This document shows, in pieces, positions 1 through 7,874 of a stretch of DNA of 64,000 bases (position 1 is its first letter; each line of letters begins with the position of its first letter). This DNA comes from an uncultured Sphingobacteriales bacterium (GTDB lineage Bacteria > Bacteroidota > Bacteroidia > Chitinophagales > Chitinophagaceae): positions 1-64,000 of the forward strand of contig CALKHN010000078.1 of NCBI GenBank assembly GCA_937991535.1. Direction: 5' to 3'. The notes below the pieces were generated by a model. It ran no database searches. It was not told the DNA's origin and saw only the letters and a list, made by a program, of their open reading frames with translations. The translations under genes were made by a program, and so were the position numbers.

Positions 1-97
1 TACCGAACTGCCCTTTTTCATATCTTTTGCTTATATTTTAGTCGGACAATAGTGAAATAAAATAAGAAAAATTTTCATTGCAGTTGGTTTGTTAAGT

Positions 98-670
98 TCA
101 GGAAGAAATGGTTTTTTTTAAATGATCATACCCTTCCGGGAGCCGGGTATATCCATGATGTACAATACGGCCGGCAAGGTTTTCATAATACTGCGGATCG
201 TTGGGCGCAAAAGTGTTCAACCCGTCAACATAGCGGTTATACAGGCAAAATAATGCGGCAATCAGTACGGTATCATGAATTTCAATATCGCTTGCACCTG
301 CAGTTTTTGCCGCGTCAATGAGTTCATCCGTTACCAGTTTACCGCTTTCCCGCACTTTGTCGGCAATAACCAGCAGCGCTTTCATTTTATCGCTTACAGG
401 CGCCGTAGCAATATCGCTGAGTACCCGGGCCGAAGTTTCATTTTCACCCAAAAGCATATTAGCGGCGGCGGTATGTGCTGTAGTGCAAAACCGGCATTCA
501 TTACCGGAACTTACTATGGAAGCAATGAGTTCTCTTTCACCTTCCGACAAAGAGGAAGGTCCGCGAAGCAGGAATTGTGTTAGTTCCCGGATAGGCTGCG
601 CCGAATCCTTACGATACTCCAGCAAGCCGGTAATACCGGGGAGGTGCGATTCCAATTTTATATAAGGCAT
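98..670 (-). CDS. AhpD-like / carboxymuconolactone decarboxylase family protein
   Basis: Small all-helical protein of about 190 residues. The AhpD-type active site is visible as Cys59, Cys62 and His66 preceded by Glu58 (ECRFCTTAH), the usual CxxC plus His arrangement of alkylhydroperoxidase-like proteins. The family reduces peroxides through this cysteine pair, or has unknown substrates in many members called peroxidase-related. I start it at the ATG for MPYIKL because an upstream ATG would only add 11 residues unlike the family. No signal peptide, so cytoplasmic. It stands alone, with the interrupted membrane-protein gene upstream on the same strand. Family call is good; the substrate is unknown. 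Confidence 0.85.
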   Translation of the reverse strand: MPYIKLESHLPGITGLLEYRKDSAQPIRELTQFLLRGPSSLSEGERELIASIVSSGNECRFCTTAHTAAANMLLGENETSARVLSDIATAPVSDKMKALLVIADKVRESGKLVTDELIDAAKTAGASDIEIHDTVLIAALFCLYNRYVDGLNTFAPNDPQYYENLAGRIVHHGYTRLPEGYDHLKKTISS

Positions 671-785
671 GTATATCAGGATTGATGAATTATGGATATT
701 CAAGGGCTCAGTTCACACCATGTTCATGACGGAACGAAACTGTAAACCCTTTGATGCCGGAGAAGCAACAATAAAATAAGGAAAA

Positions 786-1316
786 TCAGGCTAAGCCATC
801 GGGAGGATGGATCAAACAGTCTCTGTCGGTATCTGTTAAAAACGGAGAGATAAAACGATAAAATGAAGGTATAGCAGAAGGAATAGCAAAGAGAGTATAA
901 TGCATCTGGGGTTGATCGTATTCTGATGGCGCTGTATTTTTCCCGGACAGGTTCGCTGTTTTCTCATCCGAAGAAGTATTTACATTATTTACCTGCCGCG
1001 CATAATTTTCTTCAGCGCTCTATAAACAGGTGCGTTTAAAATCGGGCAAACAAAGCAGGTGTAGCGTATCGTTGTATATTTTGCGTTTTACGTATTGGTA
1101 ATAAATACCTCTATATTCCACTTCCCCGTCGCACCGTTCATAATCGCTCCAGTTGGTACTATAGGGGAGCAGTACGGGTATTTTTACATCCACCAGTTGA
1201 GCATCGGAATACCCGCCGCTGTCAATGGCGGCAGACGTTTGCCTGCTGCTGTGGCTGATCATCAAGCGAAAAACAAGGGAATAACCTGCAAGATTAAACA
1301 GGTATACGGCAAGCAT
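786..1316 (-). pseudogene. Small membrane protein gene interrupted by an in-frame TAG
   Basis: The first part (1020-1316) encodes 98 residues: an N-terminal membrane or signal helix (LAVYLFNLAGYSLVFRLM) followed by a soluble part with YERCDGEVEYRGIYYQYVKRK. This style recalls a family of short Bacteroidota hypothetical proteins. A TAG stop at 1020-1022 ends it, but the same frame then stays open for 77 more codons, beginning SAEENYARQ and ending LIHPPDGLA, with a TGA at 786-788. Together they would make about 176 residues, a plausible full length. Hydrophobic codons also continue upstream of the ATG (KKIVAIF), so the original start may lie further out or be non-ATG. Most likely a nonsense-mutated gene, or a sequencing error; stop readthrough is possible but unsupported. 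Confidence 0.6.
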
Positions 1317-1530
1317 AAATATGGCTACAATCTTTTTCAGGCAGTAGTTTGGTATATGAATAACACAAATTATAGATTTTTTATCATTGTGTATAAGATT
1401 TTTTTAAATCCCGAAATATAGCTCCGGGTGCTCTATCAGGTATTAATTCCTGACAGATTTCTCCCGCCGACAGTACAGGTATCCGGTTTGAGGCAAAATC
1501 CGGCATCCTGCAGGCACATTTCCCCTGCAA

Positions 1531-1557
1531 AAAAGGCGGTATTACCCGCCTTCTTTA
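1531..1557 (-). terminator. Intrinsic terminator of greA
   Basis: Read on the minus strand, 22 bases after the greA stop, a hairpin with arms AAGGCGG and CCGCCTT closes a six-base loop and runs straight into a run of six T. This is a classic intrinsic terminator and ends the greA transcript. Confidence 0.85.
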
Positions 1558-1578
1558 CACAATTTGCAGAATATCTGG

Positions 1579-2052
1579 TTAAATAGCAATCTCTTCTATT
1601 TTGAATTTCAATAAGCCTGCGGGGGCTCTTACTTCAGCTACTTCACCCACTTGTTTACCAAGAATACCCTGGCCGATGGGAGAGGTGATGGATATTTTTC
1701 CCACTTTAAGATCAGCTTCTTTTTCGGAAACCACCTGGTAGGTTACGGTTTTCTTTGTATTGAGATTGGTTAAAGTTACTTTGGTGAGTATACTCACTTT
1801 ACTGGTATCAATGCTGTCAATCTCGATAATACGTGCATTGGCAATTTCGCCCTCCAGTTTGGCGATCCTTGCCTCCAGTAGTCCCTGCGCCTCTTTGGCT
1901 GCATCATATTCGGCATTTTCCTTCAAATCGCCCTTTTCACGCGCCTCTGCAATAGCTCTTGAAGCAGCAGGTCTGTCCACGCCTCTCATCTTTTGCAGCT
2001 CGTTTTTCAGTTGTTCCAGTGTTTCGTGCGTAACGTACATTACTTCACTCAT
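1579..2052 (-). CDS. greA: Transcription elongation factor GreA
   Basis: 157 residues, the usual GreA length. The N-terminal coiled-coil domain carries the acidic tip region (ENAEYDAAKEAQG), which enters the RNA polymerase secondary channel and stimulates cleavage of backtracked RNA. The C-terminal domain has the typical SPIGQGILGK segment. A second Met at residue 5 (MYVTHETLEQL) is an alternative start at 2040. Monocistronic: it has its own promoter, a hairpin in the leader and a terminator just after the stop. The identification is certain. Confidence 0.97.
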   Translation of the reverse strand: MSEVMYVTHETLEQLKNELQKMRGVDRPAASRAIAEAREKGDLKENAEYDAAKEAQGLLEARIAKLEGEIANARIIEIDSIDTSKVSILTKVTLTNLNTKKTVTYQVVSEKEADLKVGKISITSPIGQGILGKQVGEVAEVRAPAGLLKFKIEEIAI

Positions 2053-2074
2053 GGCCGACTTCTTTTTAGTTAAT

Positions 2075-2121
2075 TAAAAATAAAAAAATAACAACGCTCC
2101 AAACGGTCGTCTGAAGCGTTG
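2075..2121 (-). promoter_or_regulatory. Terminator-like hairpin in the greA leader
   Basis: On the minus strand between the proposed greA promoter and its start codon, CAACGCTTC pairs with GGAGCGTTG and the stem can extend to about 12 bp around a six-base loop. It is followed directly by a T-rich tract (TTATTTTTTTATTTTT). The shape is that of an intrinsic terminator lying inside the 5' leader, so it could truncate most transcripts before greA. Enterobacterial greA also has a leader terminator (GraL); whether this is analogous is inference. Confidence 0.55.
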
Positions 2122-2136
2122 CAATTGTATTATAGG

Positions 2137-2167
2137 CAAAAGTAGTAAAAAAATCATGCCGAACAAG
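2137..2167 (-). promoter_or_regulatory. Bacteroidota-type promoter of greA
   Basis: Minus-strand -7 box TACTTTTG (2137-2144) fits TAnnTTTG exactly. A CTTG at 2164-2167 sits 19 bases upstream where the -33 TTTG box is expected, with one mismatch. The start site would fall about 80 bases before the greA start codon, just before the leader hairpin. Confidence 0.6.
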
Positions 2168-2293
2168 GATGGGGTGCATTTTAAATTTTCGTAGGCGGGT
2201 GTCGCCACCCGCCTGCAGAGTCCCCTGCCATTCGGTGTCTCACCGACCGGAAAGTGCTGCATAAGTGAAAATTTGAAATGCACCCCAAGGATG
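2164..2293. mobile_element. MITE-like element with 8-bp target duplication
   Basis: A 114-bp sequence (2172-2285) begins GGGTGCATTTTAAATTTTC and ends with its inverted copy, with one mismatch over 19 bases. It is flanked on both sides by the same eight bases CAAGGATG (2164-2171 and 2286-2293), a likely target-site duplication. Inside are two short perfect hairpins (GGCGGGTG/CACCCGCC and CGGTG/CACCG). It codes for nothing. The insertion point touches the -33 box of the greA promoter, and the duplication preserved that box. The terminal sequence resembles those of the elements at 37.5 and 49.3 kb. Confidence 0.75.
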
Positions 2294-2313
2294 CGAGGTG
2301 TAAATATTGATCC

Positions 2314-3237
2314 CTAAATACTCAGCTTTTCGAGTATTACTTTCGACATCTTATAGAAGGCTTCATGGCTATAACCTGCTATATGCGGTGTTACGATTAC
2401 GTTGGGCTGCGCCGATAACCAGTTCAATTGCTCTTTTTCCTGGGCCGTGTACGTATCCAATTTCTCATTTTCCAGTACGTCGAGCCCCGCACCCGAAATT
2501 TTATTGGTTTTCAGCGCATTAATAACAGCTTTGCTATCGTGCACCTTTCCGCGGCAGGCATTTAAAAAATAAGGTTTTCGCTGCAATGAATCGAAAAAAG
2601 CGTCATTGGCCATGTGAAATGTTTCATCCGTTAAGGGTACATGCAAACTGATCACATCGGCATAACGGGCTATTTGTTCAGGGCCGGCTTCATGTACCCT
2701 CCCGCTGGCAAAACCAAATTTATACTTATCATAGGCCAGTATTTCAACATCAAATGAAGAAAGCAGTTTGGCAAAAGCGCCGCCGGCATTGCCAAAACCA
2801 ATAATTCCCACTGTTTTGCCTGTAAGTTCCGTTCCCCTGTTCGCATCTCTTATCCATTTGCCTTCGGCCACTTCCTGCCGGCTGCTGCAAATTTTATTCA
2901 TCAGCGACAGCAATACGCCCAGCACATGCTCACCCACCGCGTTGCGGTTTCCTTCGGGACTGCTTTCACATTGTATACCCTTCGATTCAGCATATCCAAC
3001 ATCTATCAGTTCCATACCGCTGCCCAAACGACCGATCCATTTTAACCGGGCCGCGTTATCCAATATTGATCTATCAATCTTAAGCCGGGTGGTAACAATT
3101 AAGCCCTCAGCATCTTTTATCTCATCTCTTAGCGCTTCATAAGTGATCTGCGGAGAATAAACCACTGTATAATTTTTTTGTTGCAGGGTATCCAACAGGT
3201 ACGGATGTGCTTTTGCTGTAACAATTACCTTTCTCAT
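2314..3237 (-). CDS. NAD-dependent D-2-hydroxyacid dehydrogenase
   Basis: 307 residues with the two-domain fold of the D-isomer-specific 2-hydroxyacid dehydrogenases. The NAD-binding glycine loop is GIIGFGNAG in the middle of the chain. The catalytic triad is present: Arg in NACRGK, Glu in LDVLENE, His in TPHIAG. The length fits the short form without the ACT domain of full-size SerA. It may be a phosphoglycerate dehydrogenase for serine synthesis or a more general 2-ketoacid reductase; sequence alone does not decide. No signal peptide. It lies downstream of rsmA on the same strand, separated by a 158-bp gap filled with short repeats. Confidence 0.9.
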   Translation of the reverse strand: MRKVIVTAKAHPYLLDTLQQKNYTVVYSPQITYEALRDEIKDAEGLIVTTRLKIDRSILDNAARLKWIGRLGSGMELIDVGYAESKGIQCESSPEGNRNAVGEHVLGVLLSLMNKICSSRQEVAEGKWIRDANRGTELTGKTVGIIGFGNAGGAFAKLLSSFDVEILAYDKYKFGFASGRVHEAGPEQIARYADVISLHVPLTDETFHMANDAFFDSLQRKPYFLNACRGKVHDSKAVINALKTNKISGAGLDVLENEKLDTYTAQEKEQLNWLSAQPNVIVTPHIAGYSHEAFYKMSKVILEKLSI

Positions 3238-3246
3238 ATATTATAT

Positions 3247-3395
3247 TGTGAATTGTCAATAGTGAATTGTGAGAGGTGAAAGGTGAAAGGTGAAAGGTGA
3301 AAGTGAATAGTGAATAACTGAAACCAATTATTGGCCATTGCCTGTTCACTATTCACTGCTTACCACTTGCCACTTACCACTTACCACTTGCGCTT
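3247..3395. repeat. Degenerate short tandem repeats in an intergenic gap
   Basis: Several units of GTGAAAG/GAGAGGTGAAAG at 3271-3303 are followed by units of CACTTACCACTTGC type up to the rsmA stop codon. The last repeat bases touch the end of rsmA. No open reading frame or regulatory motif is apparent in this gap. Confidence 0.7.
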
Positions 3396-4151
3396 CTATC
3401 TCCTCATCATAAATCCCAGCTCCACAAAATCGGCTACACTTAACTGCTCGGCTCTTTTGTCAAAAATCGGGTTTTTCAACGTTTCTTCATCAAACAAATT
3501 CCTAACGGCATTGCGCAGGGTCTTGCGTCTTTGATTGAACGCGGTTTTCACCAGTAAAAAAAATTGTTTTTCATCATGGATTTGCAGCGGTTCAGTTTTT
3601 GGCCTTAAACGAATAACAGCACTCTTTACTTTTGGTGGTGGCGTAAAACATTGTTCATGCACTTCGAATAAATAGTCTACCTCAAAAAAAGCCTGCACCA
3701 GCACACTCAAAATGCCATATACCTTATTACCCGGTTTTGAGGCTATGCGCTGTGCCACTTCTTTTTGAAACATACCCAGCATCCCTTCCACATCTTTCTT
3801 CCAGTCTAATATTTTAAAAAGGATTTGCGAAGAGATGTTATATGGGAAATTGCCCACCACAGTAAACTTCCCCTCAAACGGCTGGTCTGCATCCAGGATA
3901 CTTTTGTGGATGAGCTTTCCTTTTATTTCCGGCCAGCTATTTTCAAGAAAGCGTATCTTTTCCTCATCCAATTCTATTGCCTTAAATGCCACACCGGGTA
4001 ATTGAATGAGGTGTTTGGTGAGAGCACCTCCGCCAGGGCCCACTTCCAGCAATTGCCGGAAAGGCCGCTCCTGCAATGCAGCTATGATCCTGAGCACCAT
4101 ATTTTCATCGCGCAGGAAATGCTGGCCTAATGATTTCTTTAATGTATACAT
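3396..4151 (-). CDS. rsmA: 16S rRNA dimethyladenosine transferase RsmA (KsgA)
   Basis: 251 residues. Starts with the signature KKSLGQHFLRD; the SAM-binding loop is LEVGPGGGALT and the catalytic NxPY-type motif is NFPYNIS. The C-terminal helical domain carries AFNQRRKTLRNA, as in the family. The enzyme dimethylates two adjacent adenines near the 3' end of 16S rRNA during 30S maturation. It is divergent from pdxA with a 65-bp shared upstream gap, an arrangement that recalls the rsmA-pdxA adjacency known in other bacteria although here the two genes point apart. Confidence 0.96.
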   Translation of the reverse strand: MYTLKKSLGQHFLRDENMVLRIIAALQERPFRQLLEVGPGGGALTKHLIQLPGVAFKAIELDEEKIRFLENSWPEIKGKLIHKSILDADQPFEGKFTVVGNFPYNISSQILFKILDWKKDVEGMLGMFQKEVAQRIASKPGNKVYGILSVLVQAFFEVDYLFEVHEQCFTPPPKVKSAVIRLRPKTEPLQIHDEKQFFLLVKTAFNQRRKTLRNAVRNLFDEETLKNPIFDKRAEQLSVADFVELGFMMRR

Positions 4152-4216
4152 TGGAAAGCCTAAAAATACGAAAACCAGTTACAATCCCGTAAATTCGCGC
4201 ATTAACTCAGCATAGT

Positions 4217-5323
4217 ATGTCAAATCCGAACAGCAAACCGGCTATTGGTATTTCCTGCGGCGATATTAATGGTATTGGAATAGAATTGATCATTAAAACT
4301 TTTTCCGACAGCAGGATGCTGGATGTTTGTACACCTGTAATTTTTGCCTCCAACAAACTGATCAATTTTTACAGGAAAACATTGCCGGAATCCACTTTCA
4401 GTTTTCAAAACCTGAAAGACCCCGCAAGGCCTTATCCACGACAGGTAAATTTATACAACTGCTGGGAAGAAGAAGTGAATATCACCCCTGGCCAGTTAAC
4501 GGATGCCGGTGGTAAGTATGCTGTAAGATCACTCCAGGCAGCAGTGCAGGCCTTAAAAGCCAAACATATCCAGGCCTTAGTTACAGCCCCTCTTCATAAA
4601 AAAAACGTGCAGTCGCCCGAATTCAATTTCAGTGGACATACTCCTTTTTTAAAACAATTTTTTGAGGTGGATGATGTAGTGATGCTCATGTGCGCCGATA
4701 ATATGCGCGTAGGGCTGGTAACAGAACATGTGCCCGTAAAAGATATTGCCCGGCAAATAACACGACAGGCTGTTCTTAAAAAATTAATTATATTAAAAGA
4801 AAGCCTGCGGAAAGATTTTGGCATAGATAAACCCAAAATTGCCGTGCTTGGACTTAACCCGCATGCAGGCGACGAAGGGCTTGTTGGCAAGGAAGAAGAA
4901 GAGCAAATAAAACCGGCGATCAAGGAAGCCAAACACAATAATATACTTGCTTTTGGACCGTATAGCGCAGACGCATTTTTTGCCAGGGGAAGCCATGAAA
5001 AATTTGATGCCGTATTGGCCATGTATCACGACCAGGGGCTGATTCCTTTTAAATCGCTGGCAAAAGGCGAGGGCATCAATTACACGGCTGGTTTGCCTGG
5101 CGTTAGAACTTCTCCCGACCACGGCACTGCTTTTGACATTGCAGGGAAAAACAAAGCCGATGAATCATCCTTCCGGCAATCCATATACACCGCGGTTGAT
5201 ATTTTGCAACAGCAATACGAATACGCGCAAAACCGCTCCAACCCAATGAAACGAATGTCGGACGTTGTACTTACCAATGTGGAAGACGAAAAAATAGAAG
5301 AAGCGGGAGAAACGGAAAAATAA
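4217..5323 (+). CDS. pdxA: 4-hydroxythreonine-4-phosphate dehydrogenase PdxA
   Basis: 368 residues. Characteristic segments are GISCGDINGIGIELI at the N-terminus, the metal-binding AMYHDQGLIPFK stretch, and GLPGVRTSPDHGTAFDIAG near the end. PdxA oxidises 4-phosphohydroxy-L-threonine in DXP-dependent pyridoxal phosphate synthesis, forming 3-amino-2-oxopropyl phosphate, and needs a divalent metal held by three His residues. Cytoplasmic. It converges on the next gene, whose stop is 8 bases away. The last 25 or so residues are charged and rich in Glu and look dispensable. Confidence 0.95.
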   Translation: MSNPNSKPAIGISCGDINGIGIELIIKTFSDSRMLDVCTPVIFASNKLINFYRKTLPESTFSFQNLKDPARPYPRQVNLYNCWEEEVNITPGQLTDAGGKYAVRSLQAAVQALKAKHIQALVTAPLHKKNVQSPEFNFSGHTPFLKQFFEVDDVVMLMCADNMRVGLVTEHVPVKDIARQITRQAVLKKLIILKESLRKDFGIDKPKIAVLGLNPHAGDEGLVGKEEEEQIKPAIKEAKHNNILAFGPYSADAFFARGSHEKFDAVLAMYHDQGLIPFKSLAKGEGINYTAGLPGVRTSPDHGTAFDIAGKNKADESSFRQSIYTAVDILQQQYEYAQNRSNPMKRMSDVVLTNVEDEKIEEAGETEK

Positions 5324-5331
5324 TTATCTGC

Positions 5332-6261
5332 TTACAGGAAATTATCACTCTCCCTGTATGCTTTGATCAACGCCTGTTCTCCTTCTTTGCCGGGTTTGGA
5401 ATTGCCATGCTCCATACCCATAACACCCCGATAACCTTTATCATAAATGTATTTGAATACATTCTTATAATTGATTTCGCCTGTAGTAGGTTCCTTTCTG
5501 CCGGGATTGTCGCCGATCTGGAAATAAGCAATTTCCGGCCAGGTTAATTCTATATGCCTGATGAGGTTTCCTTCATTTTTCTGCATGTGGTAAATATCAT
5601 AGAGTATTTTACAGGAAGGGCTGTTTACACCCCTGCAGATTTCATAGGTTTGCGTTGATGTGCGCAGAAAAAGATTGGGCGTATCGCTCAGGGGTTCCAG
5701 CACCATGATAATACCATGAGGCTCCAGGATTTCCGCACCCCGTTTGAGCGCGTCAATTACATTACCGGTTTGAATGCCGATGGGTAAATTCCGTTCAAAA
5801 TCGCCAGGCACTACGGTTACCCATTTTGCATTTACACGCTTGGCTACTTCCACCGACTGGCGGCAGCCCTTTAAAAAAATATCAAGATACTCCTGCTTAC
5901 CGGCAGCAAGTGTGTTTTGACTATTGCCGCCCTTAGGCACTACAAAAACGCCCATTGTCATCCCCAGTTTAGCAAGCGTTTCACCAATTTTGGTTTGCTG
6001 GTCTGTACTTCTTCCGGTCATACCATTGTCTTCAATGGAGCGAAAGCCCTGGTCGTACATGTATTTGATCTGGTCAATAAAATCATTACCGCCGCTATTT
6101 TTGAACATGCCGTCATGCGGACCGTAATTGAGGTTAAACGTTTTTTCCGCCAGGGGCCCTTTTCCCTTTTCATTTTTATTTCCGGTGGCAAAAGCAGCCG
6201 ATCCCACCAAAGTAGAAGCCCCGGCTAAAATCCCTTTTTGTAAAAAATTTCTGCGTTGCAT
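5332..6261 (-). CDS. Exported TIM-barrel isomerase/epimerase (hydroxypyruvate isomerase-like)
   Basis: 309 residues from the ATG that gives MQRRNFLQKG; two more residues would need a TTG start. The N-terminus is a twin-arginine-type signal (RRNFLQ, then ILAGASTLVGSAAFA), so the protein is probably exported folded. The body resembles the AP-endonuclease-2/xylose isomerase-like barrel, with conserved acid residues in VLEPLS, KILYDIYHMQ, FQIGDNPGR and GVMGMEHG, as in hydroxypyruvate isomerase and sugar-phosphate epimerase families. The substrate is not known. Related Tat-exported isomerases often accompany Gfo/Idh/MocA oxidoreductases, and one lies 1.6 kb away on the other strand. Confidence 0.85.
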   Translation of the reverse strand: MQRRNFLQKGILAGASTLVGSAAFATGNKNEKGKGPLAEKTFNLNYGPHDGMFKNSGGNDFIDQIKYMYDQGFRSIEDNGMTGRSTDQQTKIGETLAKLGMTMGVFVVPKGGNSQNTLAAGKQEYLDIFLKGCRQSVEVAKRVNAKWVTVVPGDFERNLPIGIQTGNVIDALKRGAEILEPHGIIMVLEPLSDTPNLFLRTSTQTYEICRGVNSPSCKILYDIYHMQKNEGNLIRHIELTWPEIAYFQIGDNPGRKEPTTGEINYKNVFKYIYDKGYRGVMGMEHGNSKPGKEGEQALIKAYRESDNFL

Positions 6262-6835
6262 ATTCAATATGGTTTGAGGTTTAAAAATAGGACAAACCGC
6301 ATCAATAATTAAAACATTTTTGTGATACCCGTCTTTCAGGTGTTCCGGGCAGCGGGATATAGGGTGCTGTGAGCTTGGGCTGTCAGCTATGAGCCATCAG
6401 CATTCAGCTTTGGTGTGGGGTATATGGCGTAAGGCTTAGGGGTATGAGTGTAAGGCATAGGGTTGTAAGGTGTGTACTTAGCTGTGGTGCTACTATTGGG
6501 CTTTAGTTGTGTCACTCACTTGTGCTGCAACAAGGTTATTGAACTGTTTATGAAGCACACACTACCGCAGGTTTAGTAGCATTGCTTTGTGGTTAGCCAG
6601 ACCTGTGCCTTGCTGTTACTAAGTCTTTGTCAATATACGCCCACTATTTCCAATAATCCTTTCTTGTTTTCGTATAATAATAGAGAATGCTTCATCCAGC
6701 CTGCTATAGTTGAGGTTTGTGAAACAGGTAAATGCTTTATCGTAAAACTGAATTTGGCGATCCTGATGGCACAGGACAGCACAGAACAGCAATAATGCCC
6801 CTGTTCTGTAAATTGCCTGCACAGGAAGAAAATGA
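6262..6835. other. Gene-free gap of about 570 bp
   Basis: Between divergent genes. It contains imprecise repeated words (AAGGCTTAGGGGTATG and TGTAAGGCATAGGGTTG around 6430-6475) and GTG-rich low-complexity sequence up to about 6600. The short open frames here overlap each other on both strands, lack protein-like composition and are not supported. No clear promoter, hairpin or RNA gene was recognised. Confidence 0.5.
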
Positions 6836-7852
6836 ATGCTGTTATTGATTCTTTTCTTACCTTTCCTTCACATAAAAAGATTACTTATAGTGAGAAAGCT
6901 TGGATTAGCGTGCATATTGATCAATCTGACATTTATTACATATGCGCAAAACGGTACCCAACAGGATTTTAAGGCTTATGATCAACAAGTTCCCGGCACA
7001 CAGTATAATTTAAAAATGGTTCCTGTTCAGGGGGGATCATTTACCATGGGCAGTAACGCCGCGGATAATGCAAAGCAACCTGATGAAATTCCTGCTAAAA
7101 AAGTAACGGTTTCTTCTTTCTGGATGGGCGCATACGAAGTAACGCACGATATATTTGATGCTTTTTTCCGCGATGAGGGCACACCCGTTGGCTCCGAAGT
7201 GGATGCGGTAACGCGGCCCACTCCGCAATATATAGATCTTAGCTGGGGAATGGGCAAAACAGGAGGTTTCCCCGTTAACAGCATGAGCCAGGATGCGGCA
7301 TTGATGTTTTGCCGCTGGCTGTATAAAAATACGGGCATTTTTTATCGTCTGCCTACAGAGGCGGAATGGGAGTATGCCTGCAGGGCCGGCAGCACAACGG
7401 TTTATCCTTTTGGCGATAACCCCAAAGAACTGGGCAAATACGCATGGTTTAAAGGTAACAGCAAAAACAAGTATCATAAAGTTGGGGAAAAACAGCCCAA
7501 TGCCCTCGGCTTATATGATATGCTGGGCAATGTATCGGAATGGACGCTGGATCAATACGACGAAAAATATTTTGAAAAATTGGGTGACGATGCTACCGAC
7601 CCGCTTACACCGCCCGCGACCCGTTATCCCAGGAGTATAAGAGGCGGAAGCTATTTAGATGATCCCGCAGAATTAAGAAGTGCAAACCGCCAGCATTCGG
7701 AATCTTCATGGAACAAACGAGACCCCCAGATACCCAGGAGCCGCTGGTGGCTCACCGATGCCATGTTTGCAGGATTCAGGATCGTGCGGCCCGAAAAACA
7801 ACCCACAGCAGAGGAAGCGGAAACATTTTATAACAAGTATTTAAACAAATGA
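6836..7852 (+). CDS. Secreted formylglycine-generating-enzyme-fold (SUMF1/FGE) protein
   Basis: 338 residues. After a hydrophobic export signal ending near TFITYAQ, the chain carries the FGE-sulfatase fold: VQGGSFTMGS, GAYEVTHDIF, RLPTEAEWEYACRAG, GLYDMLGNVSEWT, SIRGGSY and FAGFRIVR. Members act as formylglycine-generating enzymes, gliding/secretion lipoproteins or carbohydrate-related proteins. I do not see the paired active-site cysteines of true FGE, so catalysis on sulfatases is doubtful. A ribosome-binding sequence AGGAAG precedes the ATG at 6836; a GTG at 6890 would give a shorter and very typical signal peptide. It is followed after 22 bases by the oxidoreductase, probably in one transcript. 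Confidence 0.88.
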   Translation: MLLLILFLPFLHIKRLLIVRKLGLACILINLTFITYAQNGTQQDFKAYDQQVPGTQYNLKMVPVQGGSFTMGSNAADNAKQPDEIPAKKVTVSSFWMGAYEVTHDIFDAFFRDEGTPVGSEVDAVTRPTPQYIDLSWGMGKTGGFPVNSMSQDAALMFCRWLYKNTGIFYRLPTEAEWEYACRAGSTTVYPFGDNPKELGKYAWFKGNSKNKYHKVGEKQPNALGLYDMLGNVSEWTLDQYDEKYFEKLGDDATDPLTPPATRYPRSIRGGSYLDDPAELRSANRQHSESSWNKRDPQIPRSRWWLTDAMFAGFRIVRPEKQPTAEEAETFYNKYLNK

Positions 7853-7874
7853 TTGCTCACATAAAACAAGTTGT

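Noticed and set aside
2074..2283. 69-codon minus-strand frame beginning MHFKFSLMQHF
   Set aside because: It lies across the MITE-like element and the greA leader; the coding look comes from the element's inverted ends.
6589..6822. Overlapping 67-68 codon frames on both strands before the FGE-fold gene
   Set aside because: They mirror each other, have no ribosome-binding site or recognisable features, and lie in a low-complexity gap.
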